Below, one piece after another: positions 51,340-60,679 of a DNA stretch of 64,000 nucleotides (within the stretch, counting starts at the first letter, position 1; each line of letters begins with the position of its first letter). A program made the translations under genes and the position numbers. The notes under the pieces were generated by a model that was not told where the DNA came from, made no database searches, and saw only the letters and a program-made list of their open reading frames with translations. This DNA comes from Rhizobium sp. 2MFCol3.1 (GTDB lineage: Bacteria; Pseudomonadota; Alphaproteobacteria; Rhizobiales; Rhizobiaceae), in contig NZ_KB898355.1 of assembly GCF_000377565.1 (NCBI RefSeq), positions 533,918 through 597,917 of the forward strand. The letters run 5' to 3'.

Positions 51340-52362
51340 TCAGTTCATTTTGGCGTCAGCGATTGCCTTGGCCTTCGTCGCCAGGTCGACATTGACGTTG
51401 TTTTCGTACGAGGTTGCCTCGGACGGGTATTCCTTGACGTTCTTGGCGTAGAGGGCGATGTTCAGATTGTTGTCCCAGGCCTTCTTGGAGACGAGCACGG
51501 TCTCCGGATAGCCCTTGGCGTCGATCTCGCGCTTGACCGCTTCGCTGACGATCTCCTTCGGCAGGTTCGGGAAATATTTTGCCGCGATATCAACGCTTTC
51601 GTCGAAGTTCTTGTAGATGAAACGTGAAGCCATCTCGAAGCCGGTAACGACGCCCTGCGCGGCTTCCGGGTTCTTGGCGATGTATTCCTTCGTCGTCGTC
51701 AGGCTGGAAAAGGCGAAGGGATACCAGTCCTTGTTGGCGGAGAAGGAGTAGACCGAGTTCAGGCCGTTCTGACGGATGCTCTGCGTGACCTGCGGCTCGA
51801 CGGCGAGCGCATAATCGGCGCGGTCGCTGACGATGGCGGGGACTTCGTTTCCGATCGCGACGTTGACCAGCTTGACGTTGTCGAGCTTCTGCTGCTTGAC
51901 GAGGTAGCTCATGAACGCCCAGGTCGTGTCCGGCTCCGGGCTGGTGATGACGCGCTTGCCCGAAAACAATGTGAGATTGTCCTGGATCGAGGCCGCGTCC
52001 TTGCCGATCACAAAGACGGTCGGCGCGTCCTGGATGCCGGCGACGACCACACCGTCGCCACCGTTTTCACGGCTCTTCGGTACGAAGATCGGATCCTGGA
52101 TCGAGAAGTCCGCCGATCCGCCGATAACGGCCGCCCACGACTGCGAACCGCCGCCGCCGGTCGAGATCTTTACGTTGACGCCGTTTTCCTTGAAGAACCC
52201 CTTCTCCTGGGCGACGTAAAGCGGCAGGTAGAGCAGCGACTGGAAAGCCTGGTTGATGCGCACTTCCGTTTCCTGCGCCTGTGCGGGCGTGAGAGCGGAT
52301 GCGATCAGAAGTGTGGCCAGAGCGGAGGTGGCGATCAGCTTGTTAGAAAAACCCATGCGCAT
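51340..52362 (-). CDS. ABC transporter substrate-binding protein (NMT1/SsuA type)
   Basis: A 340-residue periplasmic binding protein of the NMT1/THI5-like group that includes taurine, sulfonate, nitrate and pyrimidine-precursor binders. It has a Sec signal (LIATSALATLLIASALTPAQAQ, cut near residue 30) and the pattern LPLYVAQEKGFFKENGVNVKISTGG near 47-72. AAAGGAAC lies before the ATG. It is third in the operon after its ATPase and permease. With the downstream amidase, the ligand may be an amide or N-rich heterocycle. Confidence 0.9.
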   Translation of the reverse strand: MRMGFSNKLIATSALATLLIASALTPAQAQETEVRINQAFQSLLYLPLYVAQEKGFFKENGVNVKISTGGGGSQSWAAVIGGSADFSIQDPIFVPKSRENGGDGVVVAGIQDAPTVFVIGKDAASIQDNLTLFSGKRVITSPEPDTTWAFMSYLVKQQKLDNVKLVNVAIGNEVPAIVSDRADYALAVEPQVTQSIRQNGLNSVYSFSANKDWYPFAFSSLTTTKEYIAKNPEAAQGVVTGFEMASRFIYKNFDESVDIAAKYFPNLPKEIVSEAVKREIDAKGYPETVLVSKKAWDNNLNIALYAKNVKEYPSEATSYENNVNVDLATKAKAIADAKMN

Positions 52363-52363
52363 G

Positions 52364-53197
52364 CTAGTTCCTTTCCCAGGAGAGAATGAAGCGTTCGAGG
52401 AGGTTGATTAGGGCATTGAAGATCAGCATCATGACCATCACCAGCGCGACGCCGGCGAGGACGATGTTCATTCCGAAGTTGGAGCTGCCGAGCAGGATCA
52501 TGTGACCGACACCGGCTTCGGATGAAATGTATTCGGCAACGATGGCGCCAACGAGCGCGAAGCCGACATTTAGCTTGAGACCGGACACCACCCAGGTCAT
52601 CGCCGAGGGAACGACGAGCTTGGTGAATATCGCGGAGCGCGATGCGTTGAAGGAGCGCATCAGGTTGATCAGGTCCTCGTCGGTCCTCAGGGCACCGCGA
52701 TAGGACGAGGTGAGGGAGACGACGACGCAGGAGAAGGCGACGATCATGACCTTGGACAGCATCTCCGTGCCGAACCAGATGATGGTGATCGGGGCAATCG
52801 CCAGAACGGGGATGGAGCCGATGGCGGCAATGAAGGGCGCCGCGAGGTCCGAGATGAACTTCGAGTACCAGAGCAGAAGCCCGAGGATCGAGCCGCCGAT
52901 GGCGCCGACCAAGAAGCCGATCAGGGTTTCCTGCGCCGTGGTGCCGATGTCGATCAGCAGTTCGCCCGATTGCGCCCGCTGGACGAGCACGGCCCATATC
53001 TGGCTCGGGCTGGAGAAGAGGAAGCGGCTGATATGGCCCGTCTGGGCGCCGATCTCCCAATAGGCGAGCAAGGCGACGACGATCGCGATCTGCAGGCCGA
53101 TCAGGACATATCTGCGGATGAAGGGTGTGCGGAAGAGGCCGGCTTCGCCTCGTTGACGATGGACGGAAGGCGCCCCTGTTGCGGTGGTGTCGGACAC
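52364..53197 (-). CDS. ABC transporter permease (SsuC/NrtB type)
   Basis: A 277-residue inner-membrane permease with six or so membrane segments and an EAA-type loop near residues 185-205 (SFNASRSAIFTKLVVPSAMTW). The stop is one base from the binding-protein start region. The start is unsure: GTG 53197 (chosen; AGAAAG upstream) or TTG 53218, which lies three bases after the ATPase stop. The first residues are a charged cytoplasmic tail, so either works. It is part of the amidase-linked importer. Confidence 0.9.
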   Translation of the reverse strand: MSDTTATGAPSVHRQRGEAGLFRTPFIRRYVLIGLQIAIVVALLAYWEIGAQTGHISRFLFSSPSQIWAVLVQRAQSGELLIDIGTTAQETLIGFLVGAIGGSILGLLLWYSKFISDLAAPFIAAIGSIPVLAIAPITIIWFGTEMLSKVMIVAFSCVVVSLTSSYRGALRTDEDLINLMRSFNASRSAIFTKLVVPSAMTWVVSGLKLNVGFALVGAIVAEYISSEAGVGHMILLGSSNFGMNIVLAGVALVMVMMLIFNALINLLERFILSWERN

Positions 53198-53221
53198 GGA
53201 TTTCAGCTTTCTTCGCAAGCG

Positions 53222-54001
53222 TCAGGCAACCAGCGGCGAGATGCCGATGTTGCGCCAGATCAGTTCGTAATAATCGTTGAAGCGTTTCGACATGCGCCGC
53301 TCGGGGATCATCGGGCTGTCGGTCTCGAGATCGACAGCGATCTCATTGACGATCTCACCTGGCCGCGCCTTCATGACGTAGACGCGATCGGACATGGTCA
53401 CCGCTTCCTCGATGTCATGCGTGATGAAGACGACGGTCTTCTTTTCCTTCTTGACGATCTCAAGCAGCTCGCTTTCGAGCGCGATCTTCAGTGGGTAGTC
53501 GAGCGCCTTGTAGGACTCGTCCATCAGGATGATTTCCGGATCCGTGATCATCGTGCGCATCAGGGCGACGCGCTGGCGCATGCCGCCGGAAATCTGCGAA
53601 GGAAACTTGTCCTCGTAACCTTCCATGCGGTAGACGCGAAGCAGGTCGCGGGCCTTTTCTCGGGCGATCTTCTTCGACACGCCGGTGATCTCGAGACCGA
53701 GCACGACGTTTTCGATGACCGTGCGCCAAGGAAAGAGCAGGTCCTTTTGCAGGACGTAGCCGATCTTCGGAGAGACTTGGCCCGTGGTCTCGCGGTTATC
53801 GACGACGATCGATCCCTGATCGGGCTGCAGAAGGCCGGTGATGATGTTGAACAGCGTGGACTTTCCGCAGCCGGAAGGGCCGACGAAGGAGACGAACTCG
53901 TTCGCATTGGCGTGGAAGGTCAGCCCTTTGAGAATCTGAACCGGTCCCGTCGGGCTCAGATAGGACTTGCTGATGTCGACAGCCTCCAAGGCATGACTCA
54001 T
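53222..54001 (-). CDS. ABC transporter ATP-binding protein with altered Walker B region
   Basis: A 259-residue ATPase of the SsuB/TauB group. Walker A (GPSGCGKST), Q-loop (YVLQKDLLFPW) and signature (SGGMRQR) are normal. The Walker B/D-loop reads ILMDESYKALDYPLK, where relatives usually have LLLDEPFGALDAQTR: the catalytic Asp-Glu and the D-loop ALD are kept, but the Pro is Ser and nearby residues differ. The switch is FITHDIEEA. I chose ATG 54001 with AAAGGAGC before it. It is the first gene of the importer, 161 bases after the AmiC-like gene. Confidence 0.92.
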   Translation of the reverse strand: MSHALEAVDISKSYLSPTGPVQILKGLTFHANANEFVSFVGPSGCGKSTLFNIITGLLQPDQGSIVVDNRETTGQVSPKIGYVLQKDLLFPWRTVIENVVLGLEITGVSKKIAREKARDLLRVYRMEGYEDKFPSQISGGMRQRVALMRTMITDPEIILMDESYKALDYPLKIALESELLEIVKKEKKTVVFITHDIEEAVTMSDRVYVMKARPGEIVNEIAVDLETDSPMIPERRMSKRFNDYYELIWRNIGISPLVA

Positions 54002-54162
54002 GGTTGCTCCTTTCGCTGGGCGCAGTTGCAGCGTTGAAGAGTGAACGGATGGCATCGGTCGGTCCGGGATCAATCCCAGGCTCAAGCCGTTTGCCGATGA
54101 TTTATTTGAAATTATGATAGTAGAAAAATCAAGTAATTTTTTCGACTTTTTGCGGCTGTCGA

Positions 54163-55212
54163 CTAAAGAGAGCCGACCAAGCGGATGTCGTACCCATCCA
54201 CGCGTGCAAGATGGATGGGATGACGACCGCCGGTGAGTGGGGCGAGATCGTTTCCTCTTGCCGATTTTCGTTGCCGCGACTGACCGACCGCCGCACGCAC
54301 ACGACGTGTTTCCAGCGACCCCGCCGCTTCGACAAGCCCGGCGAGGCAGAAGAGCCCTTCATAGCAGGACTGGCCATAGGCGTTGGCGGGGGGCGGGGAG
54401 TCGCCGAAGCTCGTATGGTAGCGCTCGAGAAACGCGCCGTTGTTGCGCGATCTGAGGCTCGAGAAATAGGCCGATGCCACGAAGAGGTTTTCCGTAGCGT
54501 TTTCGTCAAGCCCGTAGACCACCGTCTCGTCGACGGCCGACGCTAGGCGGAGCGCCTGCGAGGCGAGACGCATTTCGCCATAGGCGCGGTTGAAGGCGAC
54601 GGCGTCCTGCCCAAGGAAATGGGGAAGCACGATATCGCAAGCGCTCATGCGGATGGCGTCCATCGCCGCGCCGAAATCCGTTTCGTTGAGCGGCAGGTAC
54701 CGTTCGCCTACGACCGTGCCGCCAAGATCGCGAATGATGCTCTTGGCGATCTGAAACGACAGGCGCGGCCAGACGTAGTCGCTCCCACACAGAAAGAACC
54801 GGGAAACGCCCTTGTTCTGCATCAGCCACTCTATGGCCGGCCGGAGAAGTTCGTGCGAAGTCTCGCCGGTCGAGATGATGTCGAGGTCGTGTTCCAACCC
54901 CTCGAATTGCGGCGTGTAGATCAAAGGCACCGTTTCGCCGACGGCACGACGGACCGAATCGCGCGCATAGCTGGGGAACATCCCGATCAATGCGGAAACC
55001 CCATCGACGTCGACGGCCTGGCGGGCTGCATAGGCCGCGCTGGCGCCTGTCGTTCCGGCATCGATCGCGATCAACTCGACTGGCCGTCGCAAAATGCCGC
55101 CGAGGTCGTTCAGTTCGCGGACGGCGAGATTGGCGCAAGCCCAGGCGGAGGGCGCCCACAAGCCCGCGGTACCGCTTTCGGGAACGAGCAATCCCACTTT
55201 TATCGATGCCAT
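54163..55212 (-). CDS. AmiC-like periplasmic-binding-fold protein without signal peptide
   Basis: A 349-residue type 1 binding-protein fold of the amide/urea group (AmiC, UrtA). The sequence starts directly with MASIKVGLLVPESG, so there is no signal peptide and it should act in the cytoplasm, as AmiC does when it senses amides and restrains the antiterminator AmiR. No AmiR is encoded nearby, so the partner is unknown. GGAG is five bases before ATG 55212. It leads the importer-amidase operon and is divergent from a MarR gene. The last 40 residues are Arg-rich and loosely conserved. Confidence 0.82.
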   Translation of the reverse strand: MASIKVGLLVPESGTAGLWAPSAWACANLAVRELNDLGGILRRPVELIAIDAGTTGASAAYAARQAVDVDGVSALIGMFPSYARDSVRRAVGETVPLIYTPQFEGLEHDLDIISTGETSHELLRPAIEWLMQNKGVSRFFLCGSDYVWPRLSFQIAKSIIRDLGGTVVGERYLPLNETDFGAAMDAIRMSACDIVLPHFLGQDAVAFNRAYGEMRLASQALRLASAVDETVVYGLDENATENLFVASAYFSSLRSRNNGAFLERYHTSFGDSPPPANAYGQSCYEGLFCLAGLVEAAGSLETRRVRAAVGQSRQRKSARGNDLAPLTGGRHPIHLARVDGYDIRLVGSL

Positions 55213-55354
55213 TTCCACTCCACTGACAGGACAGTGCGATGCGTTTTAGCATTTGCTGTGCACGTTCTGTGCCAGATGGCTAAATGCTGCACATAATGGC
55301 CTTTGCGCATAGCAACCGCCCACTCACACCCCAGGCCTGCTTAAAAATTAGGCG

Positions 55355-55369
55355 AACTTTGCAAAAGTT
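55355..55369. promoter_or_regulatory. Palindrome AACTTTGCAAAAGTT, probable MarR operator
   Basis: Perfect inverted repeat AACTTT/AAAGTT with a three-base centre, 64 bases before the MarR start and about 140 bases before the divergent AmiC-like gene. Confidence 0.55.
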
Positions 55370-55432
55370 GCCGCTTGAATATCGTCTTCTTCAAAGTTAG
55401 AAAAGGCAATAATTGAAAAGGGAGATGGTGTC

Positions 55433-55864
55433 GTGGACTCGCTATCGGAAACGCAATCGGCCGAGCTCATGGAGCTCATCTCCGGCGTCAACCGACGTTA
55501 CGAGCAGGCCATGGAAGCGCGGCTGAAGCCGACCGGCCTCCCCATCGAGCAATACCGCATCCTCGAGGCGCTTCATCGCAAGGACGGGCTTTCCATGGGA
55601 GAGCTCGCAATCGAAGTCTTCGTCGATTCCCCGACGCTCACCAAGATCATCGACAGAATGATCACGGGCGCGGATGTCTACCGTGCGCCCGATCCGAACG
55701 ACCGGAGAAAGGTGCTGATCTTCCTGTCCGACAAGGGACGTGCGACTTTGACCGATGTGCGGACCGTCGTGCAGGGCTCTCACGCCGGTATGATCAAGCA
55801 GCTCGGCGCCGGAGAGATAGGACAGCTCCGGACGATGCTCGAGAGCATGCTGCGCATCGACTGA
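55433..55864 (+). CDS. MarR-family transcriptional regulator
   Basis: A 143-residue winged-helix regulator (recognition part VFVDSPTLTKIIDRMI, wing DPNDRRKVLIFLSDKG). It starts with GTG 55433 behind GGGAGATG. It is divergent from the AmiC-like/ABC/amidase operon and its stop directly meets that of the EamA gene (tail to tail with no gap). It is the likely regulator of the importer-amidase operon and possibly the amidase-amidohydrolase operon on its other side. Confidence 0.9.
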   Translation: MDSLSETQSAELMELISGVNRRYEQAMEARLKPTGLPIEQYRILEALHRKDGLSMGELAIEVFVDSPTLTKIIDRMITGADVYRAPDPNDRRKVLIFLSDKGRATLTDVRTVVQGSHAGMIKQLGAGEIGQLRTMLESMLRID

Positions 55865-56740
55865 TCATTCCTGCAAGGCGGGATCGACCTTCGTGCGGCT
55901 GGCAAGCAGGATCGCCACACCGACCAGAGCCAGCGCGCTGCCGAACCAGAAACCCGCAGATGTGGCTTCGCCGAGCCAAAAGATACCCAGGCAAACCGTC
56001 ATCAGCGGAAACATCAGCGTCAGGGACGAGACCACGCTCACGTCGTAGAGCTTGAGCAGCCGGTAATAGGCCGTGTGGCTGATGACGGTGACGATGATCG
56101 CCGAGAAGATGAGCAACGCTATAAACGGCACAGCGTGTTTGCCAACCTGCGACAGTTGATCGGTTTCAAAAGCCATGGACGCCAGAAAGAGCGGCAAGCA
56201 GGACGACGCGGCCGTCCAGGCCTGTGTGCGCAATGGTGTCATGCCCTGGGTTTTCTTCAGCAACACCGATCCCAGCGCCAGGGAGGCGGCGGCAAGCACG
56301 ATGAGCATCGCGCCCGCTCCGACCGACATATGGCCTGGGCGCCAGAGCACGATGACGACCCCGCACAGTGCGGTCGCAATGCCGACCAGCTTGCGCACAC
56401 CGATCGCTTCGCCAAGGATCAGCGCCGAAAACAGCGCGGTCATGGGAATACCGATCTGCAAGAGGATCGCCGCCAGCGAGGCGTCGACAAGGCCGTAGCC
56501 GCACAGCAGCAAGCCAAAATGCCCTGCGCCCATCAAAAGCGCCGTGGCGATCACCGGCGACAACGGCCTGGGAAGAGGGCGCAGCAGCGGTGCCAGCACC
56601 AGTGCAGCCAGAAAAAACCGGGCCGCTGACAGGAAAAGTGGCGGAATGCCGGCAACAGCGATCACATAGCGACTGGCGACGGCGTTGACGGCCCAGATCA
56701 GGCAAATGCCGACCATCGCCGCGAAATCATGCGGACGCAT
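55865..56740 (-). CDS. EamA/DMT-family transporter
   Basis: A 291-residue protein with ten membrane segments in two EamA repeats (about 5-135 and 145-285). It may export an end product or amino acid. GGGAGA precedes the ATG, and the amidase stop is 21 bases upstream, so it belongs to the amidohydrolase-amidase operon. It is not closely similar to the EamA protein at 48655. Confidence 0.9.
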   Translation of the reverse strand: MRPHDFAAMVGICLIWAVNAVASRYVIAVAGIPPLFLSAARFFLAALVLAPLLRPLPRPLSPVIATALLMGAGHFGLLLCGYGLVDASLAAILLQIGIPMTALFSALILGEAIGVRKLVGIATALCGVVIVLWRPGHMSVGAGAMLIVLAAASLALGSVLLKKTQGMTPLRTQAWTAASSCLPLFLASMAFETDQLSQVGKHAVPFIALLIFSAIIVTVISHTAYYRLLKLYDVSVVSSLTLMFPLMTVCLGIFWLGEATSAGFWFGSALALVGVAILLASRTKVDPALQE

Positions 56741-56761
56741 GCTGATATCTCCCGGCCTTGC

Positions 56762-58276
56762 CTAGAAGGAACGCCAGTCGCCGGACCGCTCGAACTCGGC
56801 GGCGGCGCGATAGATCGTCGCCTCGTCGAAGCTCTTGGCGATAAGCATCATCCCGACAGGCAGGCCGTCCGCGAGACCGCAGGGCACGGACATTGCCGGA
56901 TGCCCGGTGATGTCGAAGGGGCAGGTGTTGACGTTGAGTTCGGCCGCTCGCTTGACGATCTCGGAAAGCGGCGCGCCGGCCTTGGGTAGGGGCGAGGCCG
57001 TGCGCGGCAGGGTCGGCATCAACAGGAGATGGTAGTGTTCGAAGGCTGCGTCATAGGCGCGCTTGATCTTTCGCACCAGGTTCTGCGCCTTGGCATAGTA
57101 GCGGCCGTTATAGGTTTCGCTTGCCCAATATCCCCAAAGCATCGAGAGCCTGAGCGGCTCGGACAAGCCGTCGGTGTGTTCGCGCCACGTGGCATGGTGG
57201 TCAAGCAGCGAAACGTCGTAGCGCCCCTTCCAGTTGAAGCCCATACCGTTGCCCAGCATCATCTGCCGCGTCGTCCCTTCCGTGGCAATCGGTGTCCAGA
57301 CGGCAGGCGCGATCGCGTGCTCGGCTATGGATATCTCGTCCACGACCGCGCCGAGACCGCGAAGGCGCTCTGCGGCCGCCCTGACGCTGCGAGCCACCTC
57401 CCCACTCATCTCGTCGGTCTGGAATCCCTCGGTAACGAGGGCGATGCGCAGCCCGTGGACGCCGGCGTTCAAGGCGCCGATGTAATCACCGCGGCGAACG
57501 TTGCGCTGGCGCGGGTCGAGCCCGTCATCGCCGGCGATGACATCAAGCAACAGCGCGTTGTCGGCAACGGTCGCCGTCATCGGACCGGCATGATCGATGG
57601 TCGCTTCGATCGGCATGATGCCGGAGTAGGGGACCAGCCCCCAGGTGGGTTTCAGCCCGTATATGCCGCAATAGGACGACGGAATGCGGATCGATCCGCC
57701 CTGGTCGCCGCCGACCGCCATGTCTGCCTCCCCGGCCGCGACGAGCGCGCCGCATCCGGACGACGAACCGCCGGCGGAATATCCAGGCCGCCATGGGTTA
57801 TGCACCGGCCCCGGAAACGACGTATGGCTACCGCCCGACATGCAGTAGCTCTCGCAAGTCGCCTTGCCAAGAATGATGCCACCGGCATCCAGTATCCGTG
57901 CGACGACCGTCGCATCCTCCTCGGGGATGTAACCGTCCAGCACCGGTGTACCGTTGACCATCGGCACGCCCGCCAGCGCGATATTATCCTTCAGAACCAC
58001 CGTCCTCCCGGCCAACGGACCGTTGGCGGCGCCATCGACGCGGGTCTTTCGCGCCCAGGCGCCAAACCTGTTCTCCTCACCGTCCGGGCGGTACCCGTCT
58101 CCACGCGAATAGGGCGATATGGCCGGATCGTCTTCGATGCTGTCGATCAGCGCATAGGCCGCGACATTCGGCGTCATTTCAGCATGATAGAACTCCGCCT
58201 CCTGCCTTGTCAGCTGTAGGCGGAGGCGCTCCGCGGTCGTGAGGATGTCATCTAAGGTCGGGGGCACAACGGTCAT
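56762..58276 (-). CDS. Amidase with N-terminal helical extension (Rhodococcus-type)
   Basis: A 504-residue amidase-signature enzyme. The extra N-terminal region of some 80 residues matches the larger amidases of nitrile/amide metabolism. The triad is seen as Lys in TVVLKDNIALA (near 96), the cis-Ser in GYSAGGSSSGCGAL (near 172) and the nucleophile in GGDQGGSIRIPSSYCG (near 196). It lies between the amidohydrolase and EamA genes. GGAG precedes the ATG. It is only distantly related to the amidase at 49683, so the two probably act on different amides or successive intermediates. Confidence 0.92.
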   Translation of the reverse strand: MTVVPPTLDDILTTAERLRLQLTRQEAEFYHAEMTPNVAAYALIDSIEDDPAISPYSRGDGYRPDGEENRFGAWARKTRVDGAANGPLAGRTVVLKDNIALAGVPMVNGTPVLDGYIPEEDATVVARILDAGGIILGKATCESYCMSGGSHTSFPGPVHNPWRPGYSAGGSSSGCGALVAAGEADMAVGGDQGGSIRIPSSYCGIYGLKPTWGLVPYSGIMPIEATIDHAGPMTATVADNALLLDVIAGDDGLDPRQRNVRRGDYIGALNAGVHGLRIALVTEGFQTDEMSGEVARSVRAAAERLRGLGAVVDEISIAEHAIAPAVWTPIATEGTTRQMMLGNGMGFNWKGRYDVSLLDHHATWREHTDGLSEPLRLSMLWGYWASETYNGRYYAKAQNLVRKIKRAYDAAFEHYHLLLMPTLPRTASPLPKAGAPLSEIVKRAAELNVNTCPFDITGHPAMSVPCGLADGLPVGMMLIAKSFDEATIYRAAAEFERSGDWRSF

Positions 58277-58389
58277 ATCAATTCTCCTGCGGGGTGATCC
58301 GCAGTAAAGAATGATTTTTTGATAGTTGTAAATTCAAATATCTGAATTGCTCAATTTTCTGGAACATCCGGCGTGCGTTCCCGAAGACA

Positions 58390-58442
58390 GATGAGCCGCC
58401 CTGACGACAGGCAGCCCGCCGATTCCGCCGGGCTGGCTCATC
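58390..58442 (-). terminator. Nested hairpin after the amidohydrolase gene
   Basis: Outer arms GATGAGCC (58390-58397) and GGCTCATC (58435-58442) enclose inner arms CAGCCCG (58412-58418) and CGGGCTG (58429-58435). It lies in the 177 bases between the amidohydrolase and amidase genes and may reduce read-through or stabilise RNA. There is no T-run. Confidence 0.5.
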
Positions 58443-58453
58443 AAACCCTTCAG

Positions 58454-60112
58454 TTATGCACGCGAGTGAACGAGCTTGCCGGCGACAAACACGTGATCGA
58501 CCTTGATTTTCAGCAACTCGTCCATCTCCTCTTCCCGAGGATCCTTTTCGAGAACGATGATATCGGCGAACTTGCCCACCTCCAGCGAGCCCTTGACGTC
58601 GTCGTGCCCGAGAATGGTTGCGGCGGCGATCGTGTACATCTTCAAGCCCTGGGCGACCGACACGCGCTGCTCGGGATCGATGATCTCGCCATACAAGGTC
58701 TCGCGCTTGACCGAGCACCAGATGCCGAAGAATGGATTGCTCGCCCTGGGGTCGGCGCCGCCATAGGCGTCCGAGCTGCCGCTCACCGTCCAGCCATCGT
58801 CCCACATCTGCTTGAAGGGGAAGCGTCCCCGTGCTCCGTCCACCTTTCCGAAGAAGTAGGTGAAGAAGTCGCCGAGGCCGAAGAGAAAGGTCGGCTGCGG
58901 GCATGGTTTTGCGCCGGCGGCTTTCCACATGCCTGTCGTGCGCGCGTAGTCGGGAAGGAATATCCCTCCGTGCTCGATGCGAAGGCGCGCGTTGGCGGGC
59001 GATACGCCGGTCTCGATGACTGCCTCGCAGATGGCCTCCTGCGCCTTGTCGCCCACCGCGTGGCAGGCCAGACCCAAGCCGCTCGCGCGCGCGGAAAGAT
59101 ATGTGTGCTTGATCTCTTCCTTCGACATAGCCATCTCGCCCATCGAAGCCTGCTCGCGATGACGATACTGAATGCTCATCGCGGCGTTGGCCGAGGAGAA
59201 GCCGCCATCGGTGAAGATCTTCACGCCCTCGACGTTGAACCACTCGCTGTCGCTTTGAGGCTTGATATGCTGCTGCCAGTTGCAGGCCTCGTCGAGTGTC
59301 ATCGTACCCGGCACCCAGAGATAGGTCGCGACGCGCAGGGGCATCTCGCCGTCCCTTTGCAGTTCCGACATCGCCTCAAGGCCCTTGGTCGTCTCGCTGA
59401 TCTCGCCGATGCTGGTCACGCCATACTCGGTGAGATACTTCTTGGTCGTCTCCCGGATCGCGGTTTTCAGGAGGTCACCCTTCACACGGGGAAACGGAAG
59501 GACTGCTTCCATTTCCTGGAATTGTCCTGTCGGGTCGCCGTTCGCGTCGCGGACGACGACGCATTTGCCGGCGACGCTGAATTCCGGGGGAACATAGTTT
59601 CTGTCGATGCCGGCGATCTCCATGGCTTTCGAATTGAGAAGCGTTATGTGTCCACCGGCCTGAACCAGCACCGGAATGTCGCGCGAGATCTCGTCGAGCT
59701 CCGCAAGCGTCGGGTAGCGCTTCTCCTCAAGCTTCTGGTCGTAGAACGTATTGCCCTGCGCAAGCAGCCAGCCGTCGAACAGCCGTGTTGGAATGGCCGC
59801 CCTCAATGTCTGGATCATCTCCTTGATCGACTTGCAGATCGGCACACGCACATCGACGTAAGTGTGGTTGATCATGGAGATCGCTTCGAGATGGATATGC
59901 GGATCGACGAAACCCGGCATGACCACCCGATCGCCGACATCCGTGACAACAGTGGCCGGGCCGACCATCGCCTGCATCTCGTCCTGATGCCCGACGCCGA
60001 CGATCCTGTTGCCTTTTATCGCCACGTAGCCGGGACCGTCCCAACCACGCGCGTCCATCGCGACAAGCTTCTTCGACAGGATGACGGTGTCAGCATGCAT
60101 ATCGTTCTTCAT
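58454..60112 (-). CDS. Amidohydrolase of the YtcJ type
   Basis: A 552-residue metal-dependent hydrolase. The first metal ligands are in MPGFVDPHIHLE (near 67-75), and further His/Asp ligands follow (GLACHAVGDKAQ and a late SGSSDAYGG). YtcJ relatives cleave amide or imine bonds in small molecules. I chose ATG 60112: GAGAGAAG lies before it and the sequence then starts with the usual TVILSKKLVAMD strand. The frame goes back to 60250 without homology. It leads an operon with an amidase and an EamA exporter and stands behind a permease remnant. Confidence 0.9.
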   Translation of the reverse strand: MKNDMHADTVILSKKLVAMDARGWDGPGYVAIKGNRIVGVGHQDEMQAMVGPATVVTDVGDRVVMPGFVDPHIHLEAISMINHTYVDVRVPICKSIKEMIQTLRAAIPTRLFDGWLLAQGNTFYDQKLEEKRYPTLAELDEISRDIPVLVQAGGHITLLNSKAMEIAGIDRNYVPPEFSVAGKCVVVRDANGDPTGQFQEMEAVLPFPRVKGDLLKTAIRETTKKYLTEYGVTSIGEISETTKGLEAMSELQRDGEMPLRVATYLWVPGTMTLDEACNWQQHIKPQSDSEWFNVEGVKIFTDGGFSSANAAMSIQYRHREQASMGEMAMSKEEIKHTYLSARASGLGLACHAVGDKAQEAICEAVIETGVSPANARLRIEHGGIFLPDYARTTGMWKAAGAKPCPQPTFLFGLGDFFTYFFGKVDGARGRFPFKQMWDDGWTVSGSSDAYGGADPRASNPFFGIWCSVKRETLYGEIIDPEQRVSVAQGLKMYTIAAATILGHDDVKGSLEVGKFADIIVLEKDPREEEMDELLKIKVDHVFVAGKLVHSRA

Positions 60113-60262
60113 TGTCTTCTCTCGGCTGTTGATGAATTCATTGCGCATCGTCGGGGCCGATCGCGCTTCACCGTGCCGCTGCGACGGTTTCCGAGCGATC
60201 GTCATCGTGGCGCCGTAGCGCCACGCCTCGGCGATGCCATGCAAAAGCATCGGCGCGTCGGG

Positions 60263-60679
60263 TTATGCGTTCTGCATTACCAGCTGCGCCGATCTCACGC
60301 GTTCCTGGCGAAGGGCCACGACCTCTTCCATCGTGTCGCCGGCAGCCAGCCCCGCATATGTCGCCGGCCTGTTCTTCCTCAACCAAAGGGAGAAGAGGTA
60401 ACCCAGCACGAATATGCCGGGAAAGACCGCGGTCATTCGCAGAACCCAGGGAGCGGTTGAGCCTGTCAGCCATTCAAGGCTGCCCATTTCCACGACGACC
60501 GCTCCACCCAGCAAAGCGGCTGCGAGCAAAGGAGCGGCGAAGGTGCGCCATCTGCTCGTTCCATCGGGAAACCGAATGAAGAAGCCGAATCGTGAAGAGC
60601 TCCATCCTGCTGCCCGAAGCCGATTTCGGCGATGTTTCCGGCTTTGCCGAGAAAGCCCGTGAAATCGGGCGCGCGGCAC
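60263..60679 (-). pseudogene. Remnant of an amino acid permease (APC family), C-terminal part
   Basis: The last 100 codons of this frame look like the end of an APC amino acid permease: hydrophobic segments (FAAPLLAAALLGGAVVVEMG and LRMTAVFPGIFVLGYLFSLW) followed by LRKNRPATYAGLA, the usual basic end. The first 34 codons (Arg-rich) do not fit, and a neighbouring frame (GFLGKAGNIAEIGFG) seems to continue the protein, so a frameshift and loss of the larger N-terminal part are likely. No start with ribosome site is seen. It lies 150 bases upstream of the amidohydrolase gene and may be the remains of its transporter. Confidence 0.55.

Noticed and set aside
58373..60460. 695-codon open frame on the plus strand
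   Set aside because: Antisense to the YtcJ amidohydrolase with its metal-binding motif; composition typical of a mirror frame.
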